A program made the translations under genes and the position numbers. Source: Serratia symbiotica (lineage in GTDB: Bacteria; Pseudomonadota; Gammaproteobacteria; Enterobacterales; Enterobacteriaceae). Taken from it: 64,000 nucleotides of DNA. Location: positions 496,001-560,000 of the forward strand of contig NZ_CP050855.1 in NCBI RefSeq assembly GCF_000821185.2. Direction: 5' to 3'. Shown here in pieces: positions 54,904 through 64,000 of this stretch; the stretch's first letter is position 1, and the number at the start of each line of letters is the position of its first letter. Below the pieces are notes generated by a model. That model had not been told where the DNA came from. It ran no database searches and worked only from the letters and a program-made list of their open reading frames with translations.

Positions 54904-55889
54904 AGTTCTGTCAGCTCTTTTTTTACGCTAAGATTTTCGAAATATGCCTCCAACGCCTCCAGCTGTTCGCTGGCATCCTCTATGGCGTTGAATGTGCGCC
55001 GAAACTGGTCATTCGGGGCATGTTCCTGAAGATACCAGGACACGTGCTTACGGGCAATCCGGGCTCCCTTGCCTTGGCCGTAAAAGCCGTGCAATTCCCG
55101 AATATGCTTTATCAACAAGCGCTTTACCTCACCAAGTGGCATCGGTGGCAGCAGCTCCCCAGTGTCCAGATAATGCTGGATTTCCCGGAAGATCCAGGGT
55201 TTCCCCTGAGCCGCTCGGCCTATCATCAGGGCATCAGCCCCGGTGTAGTCGAGCACTGCTCTGGCTTTATGCGGATCAGTAATGTCCCCATTCGCGATAA
55301 TTGGTATGGAGACATTCTGCTTAGCTGCCCGAATGCTATCGTACTCCGCGTTGCCGTTGAACAGGCAGGCACGGGTTCGGCCATGAATAGTCAGGGCCTG
55401 TATACCACAGTCTTCGGCCAGTTGGGCAATTTCTACACAGTTACGGTGTTCTGGTGCCCAGCCAGTGCGGATCTTAAGTGTCACCGGCACATCCACAGCA
55501 TTTACTACCGCGTGGAGGATCTGTTTAACCAGATCTGGATACTGAAGCAAAGCAGACCCTGCAAGCTTCCGGTTCACTTTCTTAGCTGGGCAACCCATAT
55601 TGATGTCGATGATCTGTGCGCCACTGGCCACATTAATACGTGCCGCAGCGGCCATGTCATCTGGATCGCACCCAGCAATCTGCACGGAACGGAGCCCAGG
55701 TTCATCGCTATGCACCATGCGCAGACGCGACTTATCCGTTCGCCACACCTCTGGGTTAGAGGAGAGCATTTCGGATACAGCCATCCCAGCACCCATCGTA
55801 TGACATAACGCTCTAAACGGACGATCGGTGATACCGGCCATCGGGGCGGCAATCAGGCAATTTGTAAGCTGGTAGTGTCCAATGCGCAT
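54885..55889 (-). CDS. dusB: tRNA-dihydrouridine synthase B
   Basis: A 334-residue FMN enzyme that reduces uridine in the tRNA D-loop. Start at ATG 55889 ([20 protein letters not shown]). The FMN/tRNA motifs [20 protein letters not shown], the catalytic Cys in that loop, [11 protein letters not shown] and VIANGDI-type strand ([10 protein letters not shown]) are intact. About 13 residues longer than E. coli at the C-terminus ([14 protein letters not shown]), running into fis. First gene of the dusB-fis operon. Confidence 0.97.
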
Positions 55890-55927
55890 AGACAAAGAGT
55901 AAACCATACTGGTCCGCAAGGGCGCGT

Positions 55928-55956
55928 ATATTACGCATTTTTGCGTTGAGATGAAA
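55928..55956 (-). promoter_or_regulatory. dusB-fis promoter
   Basis: On the minus strand TTTCAT (-35, 55951-55956), a 17-bp spacer, TAATAT (-10, 55928-55933), then a GC-rich CGCGCCC discriminator. Sequence and layout closely follow the E. coli fis promoter, known for growth-rate and stringent control. The start lies about 30 bp ahead of dusB. Confidence 0.8.
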
Positions 55957-55998
55957 GGCCAAGTTTTGAGCAATTAACCTTAATTCATTATAAAAAAT

Positions 55999-56187
55999 GT
56001 GCCTTATGGTAATTCACGAGGATATTATTGTTTATTATCAGTAACTTGTATTTGTCTGTTTGTTTTTGTAGGCGTTAAAATATTCGCCATTGCAAGGGAT
56101 ATTATCGGTATTTTCGGTCATTTTATCCTTTGGTCTGGATTGTCGGCCTTTGTCGGGGCGTTCATCTCTGGGGCGGAGGACAAGTAA
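55999..56187 (+). CDS. Possible small membrane protein
   Basis: A 62-residue frame with two hydrophobic segments (CLLSVTCICLFVFVGVKIF and FGHFILWSGLSAFVGAFIS) and an acidic end. It begins at GTG with no good ribosome site, and a GAGGATATT further in might serve a later non-ATG start. It lies divergent from dusB and ends at the shared terminator. No family recognised; may be chance. Confidence 0.3.
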   Translation: MPYGNSRGYYCLLSVTCICLFVFVGVKIFAIARDIIGIFGHFILWSGLSAFVGAFISGAEDK

Positions 56188-56217
56188 AAATCCACCGGTA
56201 TAGCTGGGTGGATTTCG
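56186..56217 (-). terminator. prmA terminator
   Basis: Stem AAATCCACC / GGTGGATTT with a ~9-base loop. On the minus strand it is followed by TTTTTAC, about 20 bp after the prmA stop. Confidence 0.75.
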
Positions 56218-56236
56218 TGATATTTCGCTGTAGGTG

Positions 56237-57118
56237 CTATTTACGACAGCCAGTGATGCGGCACCATTCTTCACGCTCGGCAATTGCGTCGAGGACAAAC
56301 TGCTCTTCGTAAGCTTCTGCCACGCTTGTCGCTTGGCTGGCCAGTATGCCGGACAGGCCCAGATGACCACCGCTTTTGGGTAGGCAGCCGATCAACGGTG
56401 CCAGTTCGCGCAGCGGGCCAGCCAGAATGTTTGCCACCACCACGTCCGCCAGGAGTTCGGCCGGCTGGTCATTTGGCAGATACAGCGCCAGGCGCTCTGA
56501 AACACCGTTACGTTGTGCATTATCACGACTGGCCTGAATGGCTTGGGGATCGATGTCAATGCCGATAGCGCGTTCTGCACCGAGCTTCAGCGCAGCAATC
56601 GCGAGAATGCCGGATCCACAGCCAAAGTCGATGACGGTTTTGCCCGCCAGATTGAGGCCGTCCAGCCACTGCAAGCAGAGCGCGGTGGTTGGATGGGTGC
56701 CGGTGCCAAACGCCAAGCCAGGATCGAGTATCACGTTGACCGCGTCTGGATCAGGTACATCGCGCCAGCTTGGACAGATCCACAGGCGATCGCCGAAGCG
56801 CATCGGGTGAAAGTTGTCCATCCACTCGCGCTCCCAGTCCTTGTCTTCCAATTGATCAACCTGATGGCGGAAACCCGCACCCAGCAAGGGGTGTTGTTCC
56901 AGCATCGCCACCACCTCGGCCATGTTGGTTTCGGCATCATACAGGCCGATCACATCGGTATCGCCCCACAGCAGGGTCTCTCCCGGCAGCGGTTCGAACA
57001 CCGGGTTATTGTGTGTGTCTTGAAAGGTCACCGACACCGCGCCGCTTTCCACTAGCACATCGCTCAGGTCTTCAGCCTGGCTGCCGATAGTGTTGAGTTT
57101 TAGTTGGATCCAAGGCAT
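56237..57118 (-). CDS. prmA: Ribosomal protein L11 methyltransferase
   Basis: 293 residues from ATG 57118 ([12 protein letters not shown]), as in E. coli. It trimethylates L11. The N-terminal substrate-recognition domain is followed by the SAM domain: [25 protein letters not shown] and [10 protein letters not shown]. 11 bp after panF on the same strand. Confidence 0.98.
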   Translation of the reverse strand: MPWIQLKLNTIGSQAEDLSDVLVESGAVSVTFQDTHNNPVFEPLPGETLLWGDTDVIGLYDAETNMAEVVAMLEQHPLLGAGFRHQVDQLEDKDWEREWMDNFHPMRFGDRLWICPSWRDVPDPDAVNVILDPGLAFGTGTHPTTALCLQWLDGLNLAGKTVIDFGCGSGILAIAALKLGAERAIGIDIDPQAIQASRDNAQRNGVSERLALYLPNDQPAELLADVVVANILAGPLRELAPLIGCLPKSGGHLGLSGILASQATSVAEAYEEQFVLDAIAEREEWCRITGCRK

Positions 57119-57129
57119 AGCAATTCTCT

Positions 57130-58575
57130 TCAAGAGGGTAAGGATGACGCCACACGACGTTTTTCGCCAACAACGTTGCCGATATAAAACGCCAGCAGGC
57201 TAAGCAACAGAGCAGGCACGATAGGGTGTAGCCCGGCTGGCTGAAGGCCAAAGCTGGCCAATAGCGTATAGCATACCGCACCTGATGCCATTGAGCTAAG
57301 CGCCCCCTGAGCATTGGCGCGTTGCCAATATAGCCCTAGTACCAACGGCCACAGGAACACCGCTTCTAGCCCGCCGAAGGCAAGCAAGTTCAGCCAGATG
57401 ATCATTTCCGGTGGATGCCAGGCTGCCAGCAGCACCAGCCAGCCGAGGATCAAGGTGGTCAGATTGGATAAACGCTTTATCATCCGCGCGTTGTGTATGT
57501 GATGCGGTCGCACGCCAAGATAAAGATCTTTGACGATGGTGGCGGAAGATTGCAACAATTGGGCGTTGATGGTGGACATGATTGCCGCCAGCGGTGCTGC
57601 CAGAAAGATGCCAGCAGCATAAGGTGGCAGCACGGTGACCATCAGCGTTGGGATCACTTGATCAGGGATTTTCAGATCCGGCAACACCGCGCGGCCCAGT
57701 GCGCCAGCCAGATGCATGCCGAGCATCAGTAGTGCCACCACCACGGTGCCAAGAATGATACCGCGATGTACCGCCTTGCTGTCTTTATATGAGATACAGC
57801 GCACGGCAGTGTGGGGCAGGCCAATCACCCCGAAGCACACCAAGACCCAAAATGAGGCCATAAATGGTAGGCTGAGGATCTGATCACCGCCCTGAGGCGA
57901 CACTAGCGCCGGGTCGATCTGCTGTAGCTTATCTATCGCGTGGTGCAATCCACCGGCGGCGTGGATCACCGCTCCCAGCAGTAAGACAGTGCCAAGCAGC
58001 ATCACCAGACCCTGCATGGCATCGTTGAGCACGCTGGCACGGAAGCCGCCAAAGGCGGTATAGAGCACGATACTGATGCCGAAAATCAGCAGGCCAATGT
58101 TGTAGGGGATACCCACAGCACTTTCCAACAGGCGGGCACCACCGATAAACTGCACAGTCATGGCACCGAGGAACGCTACCAGCAGGCTGAGGCTGGCTAG
58201 CCAAACCAACATTCGGCTCTGGAAGCGGCCATACAGCATGTCGTTGAGGGTAATGGCATTATAGCGCCGCGCCAGAATGGCGAACTTCTTACCCAGTACG
58301 CCGAGTGACAGCCACACCGCCGGTAGTTGGATCATCGCCAGCAGCACCCATCCCAAGCCGTATTTGTACGCTGCGCCGGGGCCGCCGATAAACGAACTGG
58401 CGCTGATGTAGGTGGCAGTCAGGGTCATCGCCAGCATAAAGCCTCCCATCGAACGATTGCCGAGGAAGTATTCGTTAAGGAAATTACCGCTTTGGCGGTG
58501 GCCGTAGGCGTAGACAGACAGGCCGAATACCAGCAGCAGGTAGGCGATCAGCGGTATGATCACTTCAGTTTGCAT
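57130..58575 (-). CDS. panF: Sodium/pantothenate symporter
   Basis: A 481-residue SSF-family transporter with about 13 membrane helices that imports pantothenate with Na+. Conserved stretches: [31 protein letters not shown] and [23 protein letters not shown] 58575 is taken; a GTG lies one codon earlier. It overlaps yhdT by 11 bases. Confidence 0.97.
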   Translation of the reverse strand: MQTEVIIPLIAYLLLVFGLSVYAYGHRQSGNFLNEYFLGNRSMGGFMLAMTLTATYISASSFIGGPGAAYKYGLGWVLLAMIQLPAVWLSLGVLGKKFAILARRYNAITLNDMLYGRFQSRMLVWLASLSLLVAFLGAMTVQFIGGARLLESAVGIPYNIGLLIFGISIVLYTAFGGFRASVLNDAMQGLVMLLGTVLLLGAVIHAAGGLHHAIDKLQQIDPALVSPQGGDQILSLPFMASFWVLVCFGVIGLPHTAVRCISYKDSKAVHRGIILGTVVVALLMLGMHLAGALGRAVLPDLKIPDQVIPTLMVTVLPPYAAGIFLAAPLAAIMSTINAQLLQSSATIVKDLYLGVRPHHIHNARMIKRLSNLTTLILGWLVLLAAWHPPEMIIWLNLLAFGGLEAVFLWPLVLGLYWQRANAQGALSSMASGAVCYTLLASFGLQPAGLHPIVPALLLSLLAFYIGNVVGEKRRVASSLPS

Positions 58576-58807
58576 CACCGTCCTCCAGGGAAATATCGCG
58601 GAAGACGAGCCGCACCATCAGCCAGCACAGGGCGATAAACCCCAGGGGCACCAGCAGACAAGCCATCTCGAACCAATGCGGTAAACCAGTGATACCGTTT
58701 ACGCTGTCCGGCAGGTAGGCAGCCAACGACCAAACTAGCAGGTAAAGCAGCGTCAGGCCCAGTGTCCAGCGCGCTTCGCGGTGAGCTTGAATAAAGCGTT
58801 TGTCCAT
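58565..58807 (-). CDS. yhdT: Small membrane protein YhdT (DUF997)
   Basis: 80 residues from ATG 58807 (MDKRFIQAHREARWTLG). Two membrane helices (LTLLYLLVWSLAAYL and ACLLVPLGFIALCWLMV) and an acidic C-terminus match E. coli YhdT, always next to panF. In E. coli accB-accC precede it; here they do not. Confidence 0.94.
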   Translation of the reverse strand: MDKRFIQAHREARWTLGLTLLYLLVWSLAAYLPDSVNGITGLPHWFEMACLLVPLGFIALCWLMVRLVFRDISLEDGDAN

Positions 58808-59184
58808 CCTTGTCTCCCATAGATTTATGGTGATGGATTTAGCGAAAGTAGTGAATTTTACGGCATGATGGCGTTTTGCCAAGCCGTTACCTTATCCTGA
58901 GATGAAAAAGAAAAAGGTGGGTGATTTGCAATATCCCAAAATTCGACAGTAGAAAATCAATGGGCCATTTATCAGAGATGCAAAAAATGATATAAAATCA
59001 TCATCTTATTTTTTTATCACTTGATACACAAAGGTATCGTAGTGGCCGATCGGGCAGCGCGCTGTTTGGCTTATTTCTTTAGAGATCATGATCAAGGTAA
59101 GCTACATCGAAGAGGGCGGGGGCCGATTTACGCCGCTCGAAACCCGTTTAACGGCTACATCCAGTACCGATCACACAAGGCACA
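58808..59184. other. yhdT-queF spacer, no gene seen
   Basis: 377 bp between divergent genes. The yhdT side is AT-rich; the queF side (59040-59184) is GC-richer and may be the stub of a lost gene, but no protein family could be read from it. accBC, the usual neighbours of yhdT, are absent. Confidence 0.5.
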
Positions 59185-60033
59185 ATGAATATGCATATCA
59201 AAAAACAAGATAAAATCACTCATCTTGGCAGTAACTCGGACTATCCAGATCACTATGCTCCAGCGTTACTCGAAGCTTTGCCCCGCGCTCGTGGTAGGGA
59301 TCTGATCGGTGTGAATGAACATAACCTGCCGTTCAGCGGCTTCGATCTGTGGACTGCTTTCGAACTTTCCTGGCTCAACGCCAAAGGCAAACCGGTGGTG
59401 GGGATAGGGGAATTTACCTTGCCACACTCCTCCACCAACTTGATCGAATCTAAATCTTTCAAGTTGTACCTCAACAGTTTTAACCAAACGCGTTTCGACA
59501 GTGTGGAAGCGGTGAACACTGTGATGCAAAAAGATCTCTCGCAGGCGGCCAACGGCTTGGTCGGGGTTAAACTCTATCCGGGGCTGGATGGCTATTCAAC
59601 GCAGATCGATCATCTACCGGGTGTCAATATTGATGATCTGGATATCGCCATTGATGACTATGCCTTCAAATCGGAATGTCTGCACGGTGCGGCCAGCGAA
59701 CAGGCAGAATGGGTAACAGAGACGCTGTCCTCCCATCTGTTAAAGTCCAACTGCCCGGTGACTCATCAACCGGATTGGGGCAGCGTGGTCATTCACTACC
59801 AAGGCCGGAAAATCGATCGCGAGCGCCTGCTGCGCTACCTGATCTCGTTTCGCCAACATAACGAATTCCACGAGCAGTGCGTCGAGCGTATATTCAACGA
59901 CATCAAGCAATACTGCCAGCCGGAGAAACTCAGCGTTTTCGCCCGCTATACCCGCCGTGGCGGTTTGGACATCAACCCCTTCCGTAGCGACTTCGAAGCA
60001 GTGCCGGTTCTCGGTCGTCTGGTCAGGCAATAA
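59185..60033 (+). CDS. queF: 7-cyano-7-deazaguanine reductase QueF
   Basis: A 282-residue NADPH-dependent nitrile reductase that makes preQ1 for queuosine. A two-domain (tandem T-fold) form: the QueF motif [20 protein letters not shown] is in the N-terminal half, and the catalytic Cys lies in [17 protein letters not shown] with the downstream [12 protein letters not shown]. Full length. Start ATG 59185; the next ATG is 6 bases on. Confidence 0.97.
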   Translation: MNMHIKKQDKITHLGSNSDYPDHYAPALLEALPRARGRDLIGVNEHNLPFSGFDLWTAFELSWLNAKGKPVVGIGEFTLPHSSTNLIESKSFKLYLNSFNQTRFDSVEAVNTVMQKDLSQAANGLVGVKLYPGLDGYSTQIDHLPGVNIDDLDIAIDDYAFKSECLHGAASEQAEWVTETLSSHLLKSNCPVTHQPDWGSVVIHYQGRKIDRERLLRYLISFRQHNEFHEQCVERIFNDIKQYCQPEKLSVFARYTRRGGLDINPFRSDFEAVPVLGRLVRQ

Positions 60034-60060
60034 GTCGTTCTGTTCATGCTGCCGTAAGGG

Positions 60061-61113
<1,053 letters not shown>

Positions 61114-64000
61114 ATGCCAAAAATATCCCCGATTTATAATCAGCACCGCCAAGCTATAGGCAATCATACAATGCGCTTGGACAGAAAACAGGGTGGGCAG
61201 GAATTACAGAATGAGCGTGTGAAAAAAACAGCCATGCAACCCGGTCGCCATAAAAAAAACATTGACAGACAAAATGTTGCACATGCAGCTTTGCAGTTAC
61301 TCTCCGTCCTCAGTTCAATGCGGAATAGCAATATAACTCCAGCAATATCATCCAAAAGGGCCGATGAACTTTCAATGAAAGAAAGAATTACCCATGTCGA
61401 TGAGAGATATAAACCACATGGGGCTGAGCAGGTAATTCACCAAGAGACAGGAAAAAATAAAAAACAGAATACCAGGGAGAAAGAAAATGGCGACCCCCGA
61501 TCTGGTGTCTGGCCGTCTGGAGACACTAAAAAATATCCAGGCTACAATATTGACACATCATTGCAGCCACAGAATCGAAATATTCCGCTTCCAGAATCTG
61601 GTTTGACTACATTAACAAACCATATTGATAGTAAAATCGCCACAATGCTGAATTCAATCAGTAATGTAATACATGAAGCAGGACAATTTATATCCCGGAA
61701 TGACCCTCTTCGATTCCCGGCTGCGGATGCATTATCTGCAATAGGAAATCAAAGGGCAGGTAACACTAGGGCGTTGAGTCGACTTCCTCGTTATGTAGTC
61801 TTTTTCCCAAAAACTACCACACCCCCCCCCGTACCTGATGACGTGAAAATTGTCAGATTGTATGATTATTCCTGTATGAATAACGGGGAGAATCTGGGGT
61901 TCTCACAAATATTGCGCCATGTCGGTAAAAGCCTTCAAGACCCTTTCACAATGATGGCTATTGAAATTAAAAAAATTTACAATTGGAATAAAGGTTTCGG
62001 CTGCCCCGAACCCGATGAGATAAGCAAGATTACCCGTATTACCAAAATGGTTAATGTTATTGTTTCTCAGTTAGTTGCTTTATTGCCCGGTAGCCAGGCT
62101 CTGGCTATTACACAATATATTATCGGGCCATTGCTTGAACGAGCAGCGAACGATCTGGAGGGAAAACCCACATCGCCTGAGCAAGAGTTTTCACTGATAC
62201 AGCAAGTGACTCAGCAGGCCAGATTCAGCATTATGACAACAAACCATAGGGAACAGATGCATCTTAAAACCCCCCCGATCTCAATACGAAAAGAGCCTCG
62301 GGTAGATTTGCCCATTTTCCATATAAAAGACGGTGTTAATCATATTAATTTGGAAAACAATGGTAAGGTTTACAGCGTTCCTGTCAGTGAGCGCAATGGG
62401 AAAATCTTTGCTTTTGTTCCAAAAGGGACTGAAAGTGGCGGAAAACGGCATCAGGTCTATTTCAACCATCTGGCCCAGAAATGGGAAAGGACGGGTGATG
62501 GCAAGTTTAATCGTTTCAGTAAGCGGGAACAGCGAATAGTACACAAATATTCCCTCGGAACCTATCATCGTTATCAGCCTAAAATGACTGATAGAACAGC
62601 AGTATATAGTGTCATAAATCCATTTTCTTCCCGACCTAAAAGGTTAAGTGCAGTTGAGATTCTTGGCCGATTGGTGCCATATCGTTATGACTTTACAACA
62701 GGTAAGTCGTTTATTTACGACCCTCTGGTTGGTGGTCATGCTCATGAAATTGTATTAGCGCAAAACGAATGGCATTTGAAGATACAACCCAGTAAAAAAA
62801 TCAGGTTTGAATCTCTATATTGCCCTGAATATGGTAGGAACCTAAATGTTGCCGTTGTCCGGAAAGTAAAGGGGCGGGAAATACTGGCTCAGGTAAACCC
62901 TAATACGGGTATCTTCTGGGGAAAAAAATTCTTCCGGGATGAAGTCGGAAATCTCAAATCCGTTTCATCCAAACTGAAGAATAAAGAGCTTAGACAAAAA
63001 CCAACAAAAGGAGATAATTCTCCTGGCTATAAAATAGTGGAGTCATCTGTCGGAGCGAGCAATACCATTCCTCTTTTGGGTGATAAATATCCATTCATTT
63101 TAAAAGAAAATGTGGGGGGGATCTACATTAAATATAGTACTTCCTTTCCAGAGGGAAGTAAGAATGTTGAATCGTTAGTCGTATCTGCGCACGGCGGATT
63201 TATTGATAGTGATACCAGCACTCCAGTTGTATCACTACCTTCAGATATGGTTATTAAGATGCTAACTCCACATGGTACAAAGCTTTTTGACCCCGGGTTG
63301 GATAATGTGGTTAATGCGGGTGAAAAATTACGGGCTTATGTGACATTTAAGCGTGGTAAGGTTACCGATGTAGACTTTATCCCACAAGATAATAATTCAG
63401 AATGGAAATACTCTGGTGATTATTCCCCTGGTGATATTTTGAATACTCAGGGAAGGAAGGATGGACTACAAAATTATAGGCATTACAGATATGAAGGTGA
63501 GAGTGATGAACACATTGCCAATGTTTTGATGAAAAACCGTGCTCTTGCCAAAAAAGGAGAGGCGGATTTGACTGATGTGCTCACTGTAAATGATAAATTT
63601 TCAGATATAGGAGATACTTCCCTCTCAGAAGCAAGTTTGCAGAAAATTATAGATTTAGATAGGGAGGGTAAATTAATCAATGCCAATGGTGACCGCTATA
63701 AAAGCATTATTTTTTCACACTGTAGGAATCATTTTCTTAGATCGGAATCGAGTATTTCTACCTATAGTATAGAGAAAATCGAAAATCCGCAGACACAAGG
63801 TCTACCCAAAGGCGCAACAATGAGTGAGATCACGATAACCAGGCTGCATCGGGCTGCTGTGGATAAGCCGTTTGAAAAAGAAATACTTTCGATGGGCTAC
63901 TTTGCGTTCATACCTGTCAACAGGGTTGACGATAAAAAACGCGGGAGCAAAGCATGGCTAGCTGGCGTAAAAAACGCCATCGACTTGTCCGCGATACCGC
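61114..64000 (+). CDS. Large putative secreted effector/adhesin with Stv-like domain, 3' end outside window
   Basis: An unbroken frame of at least 962 codons from ATG 61114 to the window edge. The N-terminus (MPKISPIYNQHRQAIGNHTM) is polar and basic with no Sec signal peptide, as in type III or other leaderless secreted proteins. Residues ~385-640 contain beta-rich segments with a recurring pattern (QVYFNHLAQKWER near 449; later KSFIYDPLVGGH). Residues ~688-880 resemble the putative adhesin Stv domain as I recall it: LVVSAHGGF (His693), LTPHGTKLFDPGLDNVVNAG, QNYRHYRYEG, DVLTVNDKF and a closing FSHCRNHF (Cys870). A C9 tract (61822-61830) encodes Pro237-239. AT-rich composition and flanking mobile remnants suggest transfer. 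Function not assigned. Confidence 0.75.
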   Translation, partial: MPKISPIYNQHRQAIGNHTMRLDRKQGGQELQNERVKKTAMQPGRHKKNIDRQNVAHAALQLLSVLSSMRNSNITPAISSKRADELSMKERITHVDERYKPHGAEQVIHQETGKNKKQNTREKENGDPRSGVWPSGDTKKYPGYNIDTSLQPQNRNIPLPESGLTTLTNHIDSKIATMLNSISNVIHEAGQFISRNDPLRFPAADALSAIGNQRAGNTRALSRLPRYVVFFPKTTTPPPVPDDVKIVRLYDYSCMNNGENLGFSQILRHVGKSLQDPFTMMAIEIKKIYNWNKGFGCPEPDEISKITRITKMVNVIVSQLVALLPGSQALAITQYIIGPLLERAANDLEGKPTSPEQEFSLIQQVTQQARFSIMTTNHREQMHLKTPPISIRKEPRVDLPIFHIKDGVNHINLENNGKVYSVPVSERNGKIFAFVPKGTESGGKRHQVYFNHLAQKWERTGDGKFNRFSKREQRIVHKYSLGTYHRYQPKMTDRTAVYSVINPFSSRPKRLSAVEILGRLVPYRYDFTTGKSFIYDPLVGGHAHEIVLAQNEWHLKIQPSKKIRFESLYCPEYGRNLNVAVVRKVKGREILAQVNPNTGIFWGKKFFRDEVGNLKSVSSKLKNKELRQKPTKGDNSPGYKIVESSVGASNTIPLLGDKYPFILKENVGGIYIKYSTSFPEGSKNVESLVVSAHGGFIDSDTSTPVVSLPSDMVIKMLTPHGTKLFDPGLDNVVNAGEKLRAYVTFKRGKVTDVDFIPQDNNSEWKYSGDYSPGDILNTQGRKDGLQNYRHYRYEGESDEHIANVLMKNRALAKKGEADLTDVLTVNDKFSDIGDTSLSEASLQKIIDLDREGKLINANGDRYKSIIFSHCRNHFLRSESSISTYSIEKIENPQTQGLPKGATMSEITITRLHRAAVDKPFEKEILSMGYFAFIPVNRVDDKKRGSKAWLAGVKNAIDLSAIP

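Overview
The window comes from an enterobacterial chromosome, most likely Serratia or a close Yersiniaceae relative. The evidence is gene content and near-E. coli protein sequences, an ileX-type tRNA beside rpoD, ERIC-type intergenic palindromes with TATACCC...GGGTATA ends, and an FMN riboswitch ahead of ribB. Several features point to ongoing genome decay of the kind reported for host-associated Serratia such as S. symbiotica: a broken uppP, three copies of one 145-bp miniature inverted-repeat element (MITE), scrambled IS256- and IS3-family remnants, and gene junctions not found in E. coli. The species is my inference.

Layout. (1) 1-11.8 kb: a mosaic P4-like satellite island ending at the 3' end of a tRNA-Ile(CAU) gene. 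It holds a long tyrosine integrase with an overlapping partner gene, an AlpA-like regulator, an Icd-like gene, small ORFs, a P4-alpha-type primase-helicase, a second and unrelated P2-type integrase, an iteron cluster that looks like the replication origin, an Ogr/Delta zinc-finger activator, a ribbon-helix-helix protein, a helical protein of unknown role and a P2-family major capsid gene with an apparent frameshift. (2) 11.8-19.3 kb: tRNA-Ile, rpoD-dnaG-rpsU, tsaD, plsY, folB and a uppP pseudogene with a MITE inside it. (3) 19.3-39.6 kb: cca, ygiM, ygiF, glnE, hldE, ubiK, riboswitch-ribB, ygiCB, tolC, the nudF-yqiB-cpdA-yqiA-parE cluster, and parC. (4) 39.6-53.2 kb: murA, ibaG and mlaBCDEF on the minus strand; yrbG-kdsD-kdsC-lptC-lptA-lptB-rpoN-hpf-ptsN-rapZ-npr on the plus strand. 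(5) 53.2-54.5 kb: two IS256-family fragments facing each other. (6) 54.6-58.8 kb: yhdT-panF and prmA, dusB-fis, all minus strand. (7) 59-64 kb: queF, an IS3-family remnant that cuts an ERIC repeat, then an AT-rich segment with a reading frame of at least 962 codons that runs off the window.

How the parts work together. The core region joins initiation of transcription and replication (rpoD, dnaG), lipid and envelope building (plsY, murA, Mla, Kds, Lpt, hldE, tolC), folate and riboflavin synthesis (folB, ribB), chromosome decatenation (parE, parC) and the nitrogen PTS with sigma-54 (rpoN, ptsN, rapZ, npr). Most of these genes are intact and full length. The accessory signals lie at both ends: a satellite that carries its own capsid gene on the left, and an AT-rich putative secreted protein on the right with a C9 tract in its coding sequence and a domain resembling the putative adhesin Stv family.
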